The notes under the pieces are model-generated. The model did no database searches, was not told the DNA's origin, and saw only the letters and a list, made by a program, of their open reading frames with translations. The position numbers were made by a program, and so were the translations under genes. A stretch of DNA of 40,107 nt from an uncultured Verrucomicrobiota bacterium (GTDB lineage Bacteria; Verrucomicrobiota; Kiritimatiellia; SS1-B-03-39; UBA6053): NCBI GenBank assembly GCA_937127435.1, contig CAKZLZ010000114.1:1-40107 (forward strand), given 5' to 3'. Positions 15,332-23,206 of the stretch are shown piece after piece. The stretch's first letter is position 1. Each line of letters starts with the position of its first letter.

Positions 15332-18166
15332 ATGAAATTTTTTAAGGCGTCTCATTTCACTCCCTTCATGATCCTCTGCGGGCTCACCCTTCAAGCCGCG
15401 GAATCCATTCAGTTGGGAAAAGGATCCATCGCCTCTGAAGCACCGGTGCACGAAAAAGTCATTGCGCTCTACGAAAAGGATCCACTCCTGGGTCCTCAGG
15501 CCCGCAACCGCCCTCTGCCCACCAACGATTGGTGGACCACCCTCCTCACCGAGTCCCCCTTTCCCGGCACCCTCTGGGACATGCCCCTCACCGTCACCCC
15601 CGACACCAACGGCCTCGCGATCGCTATTCCCAAGGGCTGGTCGGAAAACGGCAACGAACTTATAAAGGGCAGTCCTCTACAAATCAGCGGCATTCCCAAA
15701 ACCCCGGGTATGACCGATGACAGCATCCTGCTTTTCGATTTTGAAGAAGGTCTCTGGCCGAATACCTGGAAACGCACCGGCGATGCCTTTGGGGACAGTC
15801 CCATGCCTTTTACCCAACACGGCGCCTCAAACGGAAACGGCAGTGCCTACGCCTGCTCTTTTTACGGAGCCGATCGCGCCACCGGAACCCTGACATCTCC
15901 CGTCTTCACCCTCAATCGTGATTACATTCATCTGCGGGTGTCCGGCGGAAATGATCCCGAACGCCTCGGCGTAGAACTTGTGGTATCCGATAAGGTGGTC
16001 CACCGCGCCATTGGTGATCAATCCAACAATTTAAAAGATCACCGTTGGGACGTAAAAGCTTTCAAAGGACAACGCGCACAGATTCGGCTGATCGATCAAC
16101 ACGAAGGAGGCTGGGGATTTATTGCTGCGGATGCCATCCTGCTCAGTGACAACCCCGAGCCCCCCGATCCCGGGGTTTTCAGTCGTTGTTCCACATTAGA
16201 TTGGGGCGATTGGTCTGTGCAATTCGGTCTGCACGCAGGAGGCGCTTCCCGTTTCGAAGTCACCCTCGCCAGAGGCATGCCTTTTATCTGGATTGAGGCC
16301 AAAGAGATTCAACCTCACATCACCCTTCAAGCCAGTGATATCCTGCTCGCACCCGACGGGTCCAACATCCCGTTCCCGTACAACCAGCCGGAAATCATTA
16401 TCTCCCGTGAGCAACGTCTCTTCTCTGTGTATGCGCCCGCCAACACCCAATGGGAAAAGCGCGGCACGACCCTGATCCCGGTTTCCGATGCCCCCATACC
16501 TTTTTTGGTCATTGGCGCTTTGCCCGAATTAAATCACGCGGCAGCCTTCTCAAAGTTTGCTTACACCCTTCCCCGCGACACCCGGTATGACTGGGAAGTA
16601 CTTCCGGACAAAGCCGAAATTCTTACCCGATGGACGGTAAAAACCGAAGCCCTGCAAGGGAACAATCCACAAGTCTTACAAGGCTGGCTTCCGCATCACT
16701 GGCGGAACACCCAACACGATTTAAAGATGGCACCGTTGCGTTATCAAACCCAGCGCGGAGAGATGAAAGTCTCATACGGCTCCCGGTTTGAGATCCGCTA
16801 TCCTTTTTACGGCCTGCCTATCACCCTGCCGCTGGCCGATGACAAGGACCCGCTCTCTCCCCGGTTTAATCCGAAAGTTTTAGACGACCAACTGACCCAA
16901 TGGATCAACGACCGCGCCAACCGCCCTCCCAAAGACCGCGCGGGTGCCGACACCTATTGGGGCGGGAAAGAAATTTTGGCTTTGGCCCGGACCGCCACCC
17001 TCGCCCAACAACGAAACCATCCCAAAACCCAGGAAGCCATCGACATGTTACGGGAAGCGCTCAGCGACTGGTGCACCTTCACTCCCGGTGAAGAGGCCCG
17101 CTACTTTGCCCGCTACCCCGCGCCTTGGAACGGACTGGTGGGATTCAATCCCAGTTACGGTTCGGAAACCTTTAGCGACGCCCATTTTCATCATGGATAC
17201 TTCACCCTGTCCGCCGCCATGCTGATCCGGTTGGATCCGTCCTGGGGAAAAGACTACGCACCGGTACTCAAACAAATCGCCTACCATTACGCCAACCCGG
17301 AACGGGATTCGACCGACTTCCCCTTTCTCCGCACTTTTTCTCCCTGGGTCGGTCACTCCTATGCCGCAGGCAGCTCCAGTCCCAACGACGGCAACAATCA
17401 GGAATCCACCTCCGAATCCATGATGGGCTGGGCCGGTCTTTTTCTTTTAGGTGTCGCCATCAACGAGCCCGCCCTGCGGGACACCGGCATGATGGGAATG
17501 GCGGTGGAAGCGGAAGCGGTCCGCGAATACTGGAATGATTATTACGGCTGGAAAGATCCGTTGGGTTCCCCGACATTTCCCGAAGCCTATCGAAATCAAC
17601 ATAGCATCGTCGGCGTGCGCCGCGACCGAGACATGGGTTACTTCACCTGGTTCAGCGGGGAGGCCAAACACATTTACGGCATTCAATGGTTTCCCACCTG
17701 GACCCACTTGCAATACCTCGGAATGGACGATCCCCGGTTCATCAAAGAACAGTCCGCCGCCATGCTCTCCCGTCAATCGGCGGAAGCCTCCTACCCGGGT
17801 TTTGCCTCTCTGGGACAGGAGTGGGGACATGTCGCGCTCAGTCAACTCATGTGGGGAGACCCCGGCAAAGTATGCGAAATATTAGGCCGGGCCATGGAAG
17901 TCGACAGTGAGTTCGGGAATTGGAAAAGCGGCGGGGTCACCTACGCCATGGCCCACAGTTTAAGACAGTTCGGCCGACCGTCCCCCACCCTGCGCAGCAA
18001 CGTTGCCACCGGCACGGTGTATGCATCCACAGATGGACAGCGCCGGTGGATCGGATGGAACCCTTCCCCACAGGCGCAAGCGGTCACGATTCTCCAGGGG
18101 GAAACCGAAATCTACACCTTCCAACTTCCCCCAGGAGCCGGACCGCATACCCAAATCATCCCGTAA
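15332..18166 (+). CDS. Secreted GH81 endo-beta-1,3-glucanase with an inserted beta-sandwich module
   Basis: A signal peptide (1 to about 22) is followed by the GH81 N-terminal signature RPLPTNDWWTTLL. The catalytic part shows SDAHFHHGYF with Asp616 as probable general acid and NNQESTSESMMGW with Glu691 and Glu695, one of which is the base. GH81 enzymes invert and cut beta-1,3-glucan such as laminarin or curdlan. The N-terminal beta-domain is interrupted at about residues 129-275 by a jelly-roll-like module (LFDFEEGLWPNTWKRTGDAFG to GGWGFIAADAILLSDN) that resembles the sugar-binding modules attached to GH32 enzymes; GH81 sequence resumes at LDWGDWSVQFGLHAGG. At 944 residues it is longer than the usual core of about 700. 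It diverges from the GH-A operon. Confidence 0.9.
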   Translation: MKFFKASHFTPFMILCGLTLQAAESIQLGKGSIASEAPVHEKVIALYEKDPLLGPQARNRPLPTNDWWTTLLTESPFPGTLWDMPLTVTPDTNGLAIAIPKGWSENGNELIKGSPLQISGIPKTPGMTDDSILLFDFEEGLWPNTWKRTGDAFGDSPMPFTQHGASNGNGSAYACSFYGADRATGTLTSPVFTLNRDYIHLRVSGGNDPERLGVELVVSDKVVHRAIGDQSNNLKDHRWDVKAFKGQRAQIRLIDQHEGGWGFIAADAILLSDNPEPPDPGVFSRCSTLDWGDWSVQFGLHAGGASRFEVTLARGMPFIWIEAKEIQPHITLQASDILLAPDGSNIPFPYNQPEIIISREQRLFSVYAPANTQWEKRGTTLIPVSDAPIPFLVIGALPELNHAAAFSKFAYTLPRDTRYDWEVLPDKAEILTRWTVKTEALQGNNPQVLQGWLPHHWRNTQHDLKMAPLRYQTQRGEMKVSYGSRFEIRYPFYGLPITLPLADDKDPLSPRFNPKVLDDQLTQWINDRANRPPKDRAGADTYWGGKEILALARTATLAQQRNHPKTQEAIDMLREALSDWCTFTPGEEARYFARYPAPWNGLVGFNPSYGSETFSDAHFHHGYFTLSAAMLIRLDPSWGKDYAPVLKQIAYHYANPERDSTDFPFLRTFSPWVGHSYAAGSSSPNDGNNQESTSESMMGWAGLFLLGVAINEPALRDTGMMGMAVEAEAVREYWNDYYGWKDPLGSPTFPEAYRNQHSIVGVRRDRDMGYFTWFSGEAKHIYGIQWFPTWTHLQYLGMDDPRFIKEQSAAMLSRQSAEASYPGFASLGQEWGHVALSQLMWGDPGKVCEILGRAMEVDSEFGNWKSGGVTYAMAHSLRQFGRPSPTLRSNVATGTVYASTDGQRRWIGWNPSPQAQAVTILQGETEIYTFQLPPGAGPHTQIIP

Positions 18167-18207
18167 AATAGGGAAAGCCCCAAATCGCAGTAACTATTGA
18201 CTCTATC

Positions 18208-18223
18208 CCCTATTTTGATAGGG
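18208..18223. promoter_or_regulatory. Putative autoregulatory operator of the GntR-LacI gene
   Basis: CCCTATTTTGATAGGG is a perfect inverted repeat (6-bp arms, 4-base spacer) ending 8 bases before the start codon, after a TTGACT (18197). A half-copy ATAGGG occurs at 18168-18173. It does not match the ATACYAGT sites. Confidence 0.5.
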
Positions 18224-18231
18224 AATCCATC

Positions 18232-19332
18232 ATGACCCCTCCAGAAAATCGTAAACGGACCTATTTATACAAACAACTTGCGGACAAACTCCGGGGTGAA
18301 ATTAAATCAGGAGTTTTTCATGCGGATGAGCGGCTGCCGTCCATGGATGATCTGTCACAGCAGTACTCCATGAACCGCATCACCGTAAAAAGGGCTCTGT
18401 CCGAACTGCGGGCGGAAGGACTGATTTATTCGATTCCGGCACAGGGCACCTACGTGGCCCAAGAAGAATCCCATGTGCCTCCCGCCACCCAGCATGACCG
18501 TAAAACCATCGGGCTGGTTCTCTCCGGCATTCACCCCCACTCATACGGCTCGTATCATGTGGACATCGTCACCGGCATTCAGGAAGCGCTTAGCGATATC
18601 GAATGGTACCTGATGCTGGTCACCCTCTCCGAACCTTCTGAAGATCGTGCCTACGAACACGTAAAACAAATTCAACTCGACGGGGCCATTTATCTGGGCA
18701 CCTTCGAACCCTCCCTTCTCCGCCGCCTGGTAAAAAACGGGCCCCCGGCCGTACTGATCGACCAAAAGATGCGGGGACTGAAAAGCGATATCATCAATGT
18801 TGACAACTACGGGGGCGCCTACGAAGCCACCAGTCACCTGATCGAACTCGGACACCGCAGCCTCGCCTGTGTCACCGGATTTGACGGTCACATCACTTCC
18901 GAACGTAAAGAAGGGGTTATCGATGCCTGGGCCGAACACAAATTACCTCCCTCCTCTCTGCAGTGGATCGAGGGAAATTATCAGCGGGAAACCGGATGCG
19001 CCGCCGCCCAAAAAATCCTGAAATCCAAAAACCGGCCCAGCGCCATCTTTTGCTTCAACGATGAAATGGCCGCGGGCGCTCTGCAAACGCTATTGGGCAG
19101 TGGAAAGGTTAACGTGCCTGAAGATATTTCCGTGATGGGCTTTGATAATATCAATTGGAGCATTGCCACCTATCCCCAGCTCAGCACCGTACAAGTCGAA
19201 CGCTTTGCCATGGGCAAGCTCGCCGTACAACGTTTGCAGGACACGCTCATCAATCCCGAGCACACCCCCACATCTACAGCGGTGAGCACGCAAATTGAAG
19301 CGCGGAGCAGCACCGCAGCGCCGAAAAAGTAA
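18232..19332 (+). CDS. GntR-LacI hybrid transcriptional regulator
   Basis: Residues about 10-80 form a GntR winged helix-turn-helix (YKQLADKLRGEIKSG, ERLPSMDDLSQQYSMNRIT, VKRALSELRAEGLI, QGTYV). Residues about 90-360 form a LacI/GalR-type periplasmic-binding-like sensor (KTIGLVLSG, GAIYLGTFE, VDNYGGAYEATSHLIELGH, SAIFCFNDEMAAGAL, ISVMGFDNINWS, LSTVQVER). This AraR-like arrangement binds a sugar signal and releases or rearranges on operator DNA. It sits 65 bases after GH81 in the same direction and is the best candidate regulator of the beta-glucan locus. No clear ribosome binding site precedes the start, and an inverted repeat lies almost on it, which suggests autoregulation. The effector is probably a beta-glucan oligosaccharide or glucose derivative; that is inference. 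Confidence 0.9.
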   Translation: MTPPENRKRTYLYKQLADKLRGEIKSGVFHADERLPSMDDLSQQYSMNRITVKRALSELRAEGLIYSIPAQGTYVAQEESHVPPATQHDRKTIGLVLSGIHPHSYGSYHVDIVTGIQEALSDIEWYLMLVTLSEPSEDRAYEHVKQIQLDGAIYLGTFEPSLLRRLVKNGPPAVLIDQKMRGLKSDIINVDNYGGAYEATSHLIELGHRSLACVTGFDGHITSERKEGVIDAWAEHKLPPSSLQWIEGNYQRETGCAAAQKILKSKNRPSAIFCFNDEMAAGALQTLLGSGKVNVPEDISVMGFDNINWSIATYPQLSTVQVERFAMGKLAVQRLQDTLINPEHTPTSTAVSTQIEARSSTAAPKK

Positions 19333-19392
19333 ACGCACGATTTGAAGTTAATACGTCGCCTGCTGCGGCAAATATTTGTGTGAGGGGGAGAA

Positions 19393-19611
19393 GGTTGGGA
19401 AGTCATGACGGCGGGACGCCGTCGGTCCGGAGGGCCCGCGTCTCGCGGTCCAACAGGTTGGGAAGTCATGACGGCGGGACGCCGTCGGTCCGGAGGGCCC
19501 GCGTCTCGCGGTCCAACAGGTTGGGAAGTCTTGACGGCGGGACGCCGTCGGTCCGGAGGGCCTGCGTCCCCCTGGCCGTCTCGAGCGACAGCTCGGGCAG
19601 GCGCGGTCCAA
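19393..19611. repeat. Tandem repeat, three copies of a 63-bp unit
   Basis: Units start at 19393, 19456 and 19519 (period 63). The first two are identical by eye. The third changes one base early (TCATGACG to TCTTGACG) and diverges near its end with an insertion of about 30 bases. Each unit holds the perfect hairpin GACGGC-GGGAC-GCCGTC and a GC-rich part with GGTCCGGAGGGCCCGCG. It lies between two convergent genes. The lack of unique spacers excludes a CRISPR array. Confidence 0.9.
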
Positions 19612-19627
19612 CGAGAGTTTGCCCGCC

Positions 19628-19662
19628 AAAAAAAAGGGCATCTCCACTTGCGTGAGATGCCC
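19628..19662 (-). terminator. Rho-independent terminator of the leftward PEP-CTERM gene
   Basis: The stem GGGCATCTC (19636-19644) with GAGATGCCC (19654-19662) is followed, on the bottom strand, by eight T. It lies 34 bases after the stop codon. Confidence 0.92.
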
Positions 19663-19695
19663 AAAGGAAGGACGGCCGGAGAAGCCGTACTGCTT

Positions 19696-20334
19696 TTACT
19701 TCTTGCGACGGAAGAACAGAAGCGTTCCCCCTGCAACCATCAGTAAGACGACTGAAGAAGGTTCCGGAATTGTGGTCAAACGAATATCACCGATGAAAAC
19801 CGTCGATGTTTGGTCCGTGTTATTTTTGACACCGACGAGACCATTTAGAACCGATGTACCAGCGACAAAACCTGTCACGGATGTCAGATCTACGTTAATC
19901 GTATGCCATGTCTGGCCCGTAATGTTTCCAGTAGCACCGGCGGAACCATCCAGAGTCCAACTGTCGGTTCCGGTGTTAAAACTTCCAGTATCAAGATTGG
20001 CGGTAAATCCATTCATGTACCATGAACCAGCAACATCTACATAGAAAGAATACTCGAGATTGGTCACACCAGAGGGAACGGTCAGTGCTTTACCTCCATA
20101 AAACTCAAGGCCACCTGTTTTATAATCACCACCCGGAACCCATTTAATGGTATCCGAATTCCCAGTATCGGGATACGGAAGGGTATTATCTACGACAATA
20201 GTACCTCCATTGCCAAAGAGCCCACCATTCTGAACAGTATCATTAAAAAGAATTGTATCCGCAAAGAGCGAAGACATCCCGGCGAAAGCCACGGCCATCG
20301 CGGTAAGGGTGAATTTTGTTTTTATCGTTTTCAT
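19696..20334 (-). CDS. PEP-CTERM sorting-domain protein (paralogue 1)
   Basis: The start at 20334 (MKTIKTKFTLTAMAVAFAGM) gives a normal signal peptide; an upstream in-frame start at 20379 would add 15 hydrophilic residues. The body has repeated beta-type segments (TVQNGGLFGNGGTIVVDNTL, GLEFYGGKALTVPSGVTNLE, GFTANLDTGSFNTGTDSWTL, TWHTINVDLTS). It ends with TIPEPSSVVLLM, a helix and FRRKK, the exosortase recognition tail. It is closely related to the next gene along its whole length, so the two come from tandem duplication. The product is expected at the surface; its function is unknown. A single-gene unit is likely, with its own terminator and a shared upstream element. Confidence 0.88.
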   Translation of the reverse strand: MKTIKTKFTLTAMAVAFAGMSSLFADTILFNDTVQNGGLFGNGGTIVVDNTLPYPDTGNSDTIKWVPGGDYKTGGLEFYGGKALTVPSGVTNLEYSFYVDVAGSWYMNGFTANLDTGSFNTGTDSWTLDGSAGATGNITGQTWHTINVDLTSVTGFVAGTSVLNGLVGVKNNTDQTSTVFIGDIRLTTIPEPSSVVLLMVAGGTLLFFRRKK

Positions 20335-20430
20335 TATTATATCTCTGTGTGTGGTTATCATTTTCTCCGAACAATTCACACGTCGGTGGTTCTGGATTAC
20401 CTAAAGGTTAACCCTTCTCCGTTTACGTGG

Positions 20431-20453
20431 CAATAATAAACTTTATTAAATAA
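20431..20453 (-). promoter_or_regulatory. Conserved upstream element of the duplicated PEP-CTERM genes, copy 1
   Basis: This 23-base AT-rich word lies 97 bases before the start codon and matches 20 of 23 positions of the word at 21679-21701. It contains the palindrome AATAAACTTTATT. A GTTAAC-type word lies just downstream of both copies. It may be a regulator site or promoter core. Confidence 0.5.
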
Positions 20454-20879
20454 GCACTTTTTTTAGGAAAGTTAAATTACACGAAAACCCCAATAAACAT
20501 TAGGCTTTTCCAGCATATACAGGCGTAATCATATATCATTTTGGCGGATTTTTTTAAAAATTCTGAAAATTTTGGAAGGTTTGACAGGCCGACGGCAGCG
20601 CCTCCCGTTTAAGACTCTCAAAACAGACTGAATTCTTGCGGAAGTGGACCCCCTCTTTGTGCGCAAATCGAAGCAAAACGATTTTGATTTCGCACAACAC
20701 CTCCCCCAAGACAATAGCCCTCAAGCCCGACAGACTCACTGACAAAACGGTCTCCCCCTTTTTTCAACCAGGCCTAAATGCCTTTTCAGCCTCAAAGGAG
20801 CCGTTCTCCGAAGACCGGAATGAAAGCCCCGGTTGCATTGTTATTTTTAAAAAAAAAACAAAGATTGAGGAAGAAGCCT

Positions 20880-20915
20880 AAAAAAAGAGCATCCCCGCAA
20901 ATAACAGGGATGCCC
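20880..20915 (-). terminator. Rho-independent terminator of PEP-CTERM paralogue 2
   Basis: The stem GCATCCC (20889-20895) with GGGATGC (20907-20913) is followed, on the bottom strand, by a run of seven T. It lies about 35 bases after the stop codon, the same layout as for paralogue 1. Confidence 0.88.
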
Positions 20916-20949
20916 TTTGATTTACTGAGCGATAGCTACGTTCGAGCTT

Positions 20950-21588
20950 TTAGTTTTTGCGGCGAATATACAGCACCAATCCGCAGGCCGCTACAATCAA
21001 GAGCAAGGAGGACGGCTCTGGAATCGCCTGGGTCAAACGAATGTCACCAATGAAGACATTGGAACGGTCAGAATTGTTTTTAAAAGCAACCAGACCATTC
21101 AGTTGAGAAGTCCCGGCACTAAATCCCGCAATAGAAGTGAGATCCACGTCGATGGTATGCCAGGTTTGCCCCACAACATCCCCCACCGCACCCGGATTGC
21201 CATCCAGGGTCCAGCTGTCAGTGCCCATATTGAAACTACCGGTATCCAGATTCACGGTAAATCCGTTCATCAGCGATCCGCCGGTTGAATCCACATAGAA
21301 GGTATATTCCAAATTGGTCACACCGGTAGGGACGGTCATAATTTTTCCCCCGTAAAACTCAAGTCCCCCACTTTTATAGCTGCCCGCTTCCGGTTCCCAG
21401 TTCAGGGTATTCGTTCCGCCGGTTCCGGGATAGGTGATCCCTGAGTCCAGGTAAATGGGGCCATTCCCGAATTTTCCGCCATTTTGTACATTGTGGTTAA
21501 AAAGAATGGTATCTGCGGCAAACAAAGACATGCCCGCAGATGCGACCGTCCATACGGTAAAGATCAGTTTCAATTTTGTGGAGTTCAT
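20950..21588 (-). CDS. PEP-CTERM sorting-domain protein (paralogue 2)
   Basis: The start at 21588 (MNSTKLKLIFTVWTVASAGM) follows AGGAACC at usable spacing; a start at 21630 would add a charged leader and is rejected. The 212-residue product matches paralogue 1 in length and in nearly every block (NVQNGGKFGNG, SGGLEFYGGKIMTVPTGVTN, GFTVNLDTGSFNMGTDSWTL, TWHTIDVDLTSIAGFSAGTS). It ends IPEPSSLLLIV, helix, YIRRKN. The body is less like the PEP-CTERM proteins at 3471 and 4248. It is expected to be exported and handled by an exosortase, none of which is in this window. Function unknown. Confidence 0.88.
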   Translation of the reverse strand: MNSTKLKLIFTVWTVASAGMSLFAADTILFNHNVQNGGKFGNGPIYLDSGITYPGTGGTNTLNWEPEAGSYKSGGLEFYGGKIMTVPTGVTNLEYTFYVDSTGGSLMNGFTVNLDTGSFNMGTDSWTLDGNPGAVGDVVGQTWHTIDVDLTSIAGFSAGTSQLNGLVAFKNNSDRSNVFIGDIRLTQAIPEPSSLLLIVAACGLVLYIRRKN

Positions 21589-21922
21589 AGGGTTCCTGGC
21601 TTTTTTAGTTTTTTTAAGTTGTTCACCCATTTTACGGGATGAACGAATAACCTGTTAACGCTATTTCACAGGATCTGACAATATTAAACGTTGTTAAATA
21701 ACTACATTCGCCTTCCCTCCACAAATTTGAAGCTTTTTGCAGTTCCGGCACATTCAGTTTACTTATAATCGTGAATATTCAAAGACACAGGACACATCTT
21801 TGTTTTAAAAATAAAGGAAACGGCCGTCCAAAACAGGCTGAATCTGCCCCGAAAAAGTGATCTTTTACCGCAGGGCCTGTCCGGAGCTCTCTGCGTCCTC
21901 GACATATAAGCCGGCCGTCGCT
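21589..21922. other. Non-coding region between PEP-CTERM paralogue 2 and murA
   Basis: It carries the second conserved element (21679-21701), the word CAAAACAGGCTGAAT near 21829, and TTTTAAAAATA near 21800, whose complement resembles the A-rich stretch at 20850-20870. A loose CGCAG/CTGCG stem at about 21870-21896 might end murA transcription, but it lacks a good T run. Nothing coding is seen. Confidence 0.5.
21679..21701 (-). promoter_or_regulatory. Conserved upstream element of the duplicated PEP-CTERM genes, copy 2
   Basis: It lies 91 bases before the start codon and differs from copy 1 at three positions only. The surrounding DNA is much less alike than this word, which suggests it is under selection. 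Confidence 0.5.
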
Positions 21923-23203
21923 TTACCTTTCCCGTTCAATATCCGCGCCCAATTCCCGTAAGCGTAGATCCATTTGCTGATATCCCCGGTCAATCATTTG
22001 GGCATTTTCAATGATGCTCTCCCCTTCGGCGGACAAGGCCGCAAGAATTAACGCCATCCCCGCGCGGATATCCGGACTGGTTTGATGGGAACCACTGAGT
22101 TGACAGGGCCCGGTGACCAATACCCGGTGCGGATCACATTGTACGATCCGTGCCCCCATGCTGATCAGCCGGTCCGTCCACACCATTCGGCTTTCAAACA
22201 TCTTTTCAAAAAACAAAATACTGCCTTCAGCTTTGGTGGCCACCACAATCAACAGGCTCATCAAATCCGAAGGCGTTGCCGGCCAAATGCCATCTTCAAT
22301 TTTTGGAATTGCGCCCCCCAAATCATCCCCGACCGCTAATTTTTCCCGGGCATGATATACCCAGTCGCGTCCATCCACTTCCCAGCCGGCGCCCAACCGG
22401 TCAAAAGCCCGGTGCAATACCCGGTGTTCGCTGGGCACATGCACATTGCACACCCGCAGGGATCCGCCGGTGACAGCTGCGGCAGCCAGATAACTGACGG
22501 CTTCAATATAGTCGGCGCCCAATTCCACATCCGCGCCGCCTAAATCTTCCCGGCCCTTGATCACCAAACGGTTCGTGCCAATGCCCGTGATCTCAGCCCC
22601 CATCTCTTCCAACAGCCGGCAAAGATCCTGCACGTGCGGTTCACAAGCGGCATTATACAGCACATGAATTCCCGGAGTGCCGGCCGCGGCCATAATTAAA
22701 TTTTCGGTTGCGGTGACCGACGCTTCGTCCAGCAACAAATCAGCCGGCCGAAGTTTCGTGCAACTCAGATCAATCCCTTCGGATGTAAATTTAAGATCCG
22801 CCCCCATCTCCTGCAGTCCGTGCAAGTGGGCATCCAAACGGCGGCGGCCGATCACATCCCCGCCCGGAGGGGCGAGCCGGACTTTTCCACACCGGGCCAG
22901 CAAAGGGCCGGCCAGCAATATACTGCCCCGGATTTTCCGGCAGAATTCGGGAGAAAGCTTGTCGGCATCGACTTCCGAAGCGCGGAGCGTCACCACGTCC
23001 AACTTCCGTTCTACGGAAACCCCGAGGGTACGCAACAGATCGCACATCACCTGCACATCCGCGATATCCGGCACCCGCCGCAGCACCACTTCCCGGTCAG
23101 TTAACACACAGGCGGCCAGCATCGGCAGGGCCGCATTTTTATTTCCCGTCGGTGTAAACGTTCCGCTTAACGGTTTCCCGCCACGTACCACAAATCTCGA
23201 CAT
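21923..23203 (-). CDS. murA: UDP-N-acetylglucosamine 1-carboxyvinyltransferase
   Basis: The 426-residue protein has the full EPSP-synthase-like fold length and MurA motifs: TPTGNKNAALPMLAA (Lys22 region), KIRGSILLAGPLLAR, and LAPPGGDVIGRRRLDAHL. It transfers enolpyruvate from PEP to UDP-GlcNAc, the first committed step of peptidoglycan synthesis. The residue that is Cys115 in E. coli is Asp116 here; Asp at this site is known in chlamydial, mycobacterial and Borrelia enzymes and gives fosfomycin insensitivity. It follows glmS with three bases between, and a GGAG at the glmS end serves as ribosome site, so the two are co-translated, supplying and using UDP-GlcNAc precursors. Confidence 0.93.
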   Translation of the reverse strand: MSRFVVRGGKPLSGTFTPTGNKNAALPMLAACVLTDREVVLRRVPDIADVQVMCDLLRTLGVSVERKLDVVTLRASEVDADKLSPEFCRKIRGSILLAGPLLARCGKVRLAPPGGDVIGRRRLDAHLHGLQEMGADLKFTSEGIDLSCTKLRPADLLLDEASVTATENLIMAAAGTPGIHVLYNAACEPHVQDLCRLLEEMGAEITGIGTNRLVIKGREDLGGADVELGADYIEAVSYLAAAAVTGGSLRVCNVHVPSEHRVLHRAFDRLGAGWEVDGRDWVYHAREKLAVGDDLGGAIPKIEDGIWPATPSDLMSLLIVVATKAEGSILFFEKMFESRMVWTDRLISMGARIVQCDPHRVLVTGPCQLSGSHQTSPDIRAGMALILAALSAEGESIIENAQMIDRGYQQMDLRLRELGADIERER

Positions 23204-23206
23204 CCC

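Larger units (their letters stand above)
20335..20949. other. Long non-coding region upstream of PEP-CTERM paralogue 1
   Basis: This stretch of 615 bases has no convincing gene. Reading from the paralogue outward it holds the conserved AT-rich element (20431-20453), AT-rich DNA, a short word CAAAACAGACTGAAT (20621-20635) that recurs upstream of paralogue 2 as CAAAACAGGCTGAAT near 21829, and the terminator of paralogue 2 at its far end. Short open frames around 20529-20881 lack ribosome sites and recognisable content. Confidence 0.6.

Noticed and set aside
19393..19611. CRISPR array
   Set aside because: The repeated units abut without unique spacers, and there are no cas genes.
19170..19746. 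Arg/Pro-rich open frames on both strands through the tandem repeat
   Set aside because: They arise because the 63-bp period keeps the frame open; translations are simple repeats over a terminator and neighbouring gene ends.
20529..20881. Short open frames in the gap between PEP-CTERM paralogues
   Set aside because: No Shine-Dalgarno sites, overlapping frames on both strands and no familiar content.
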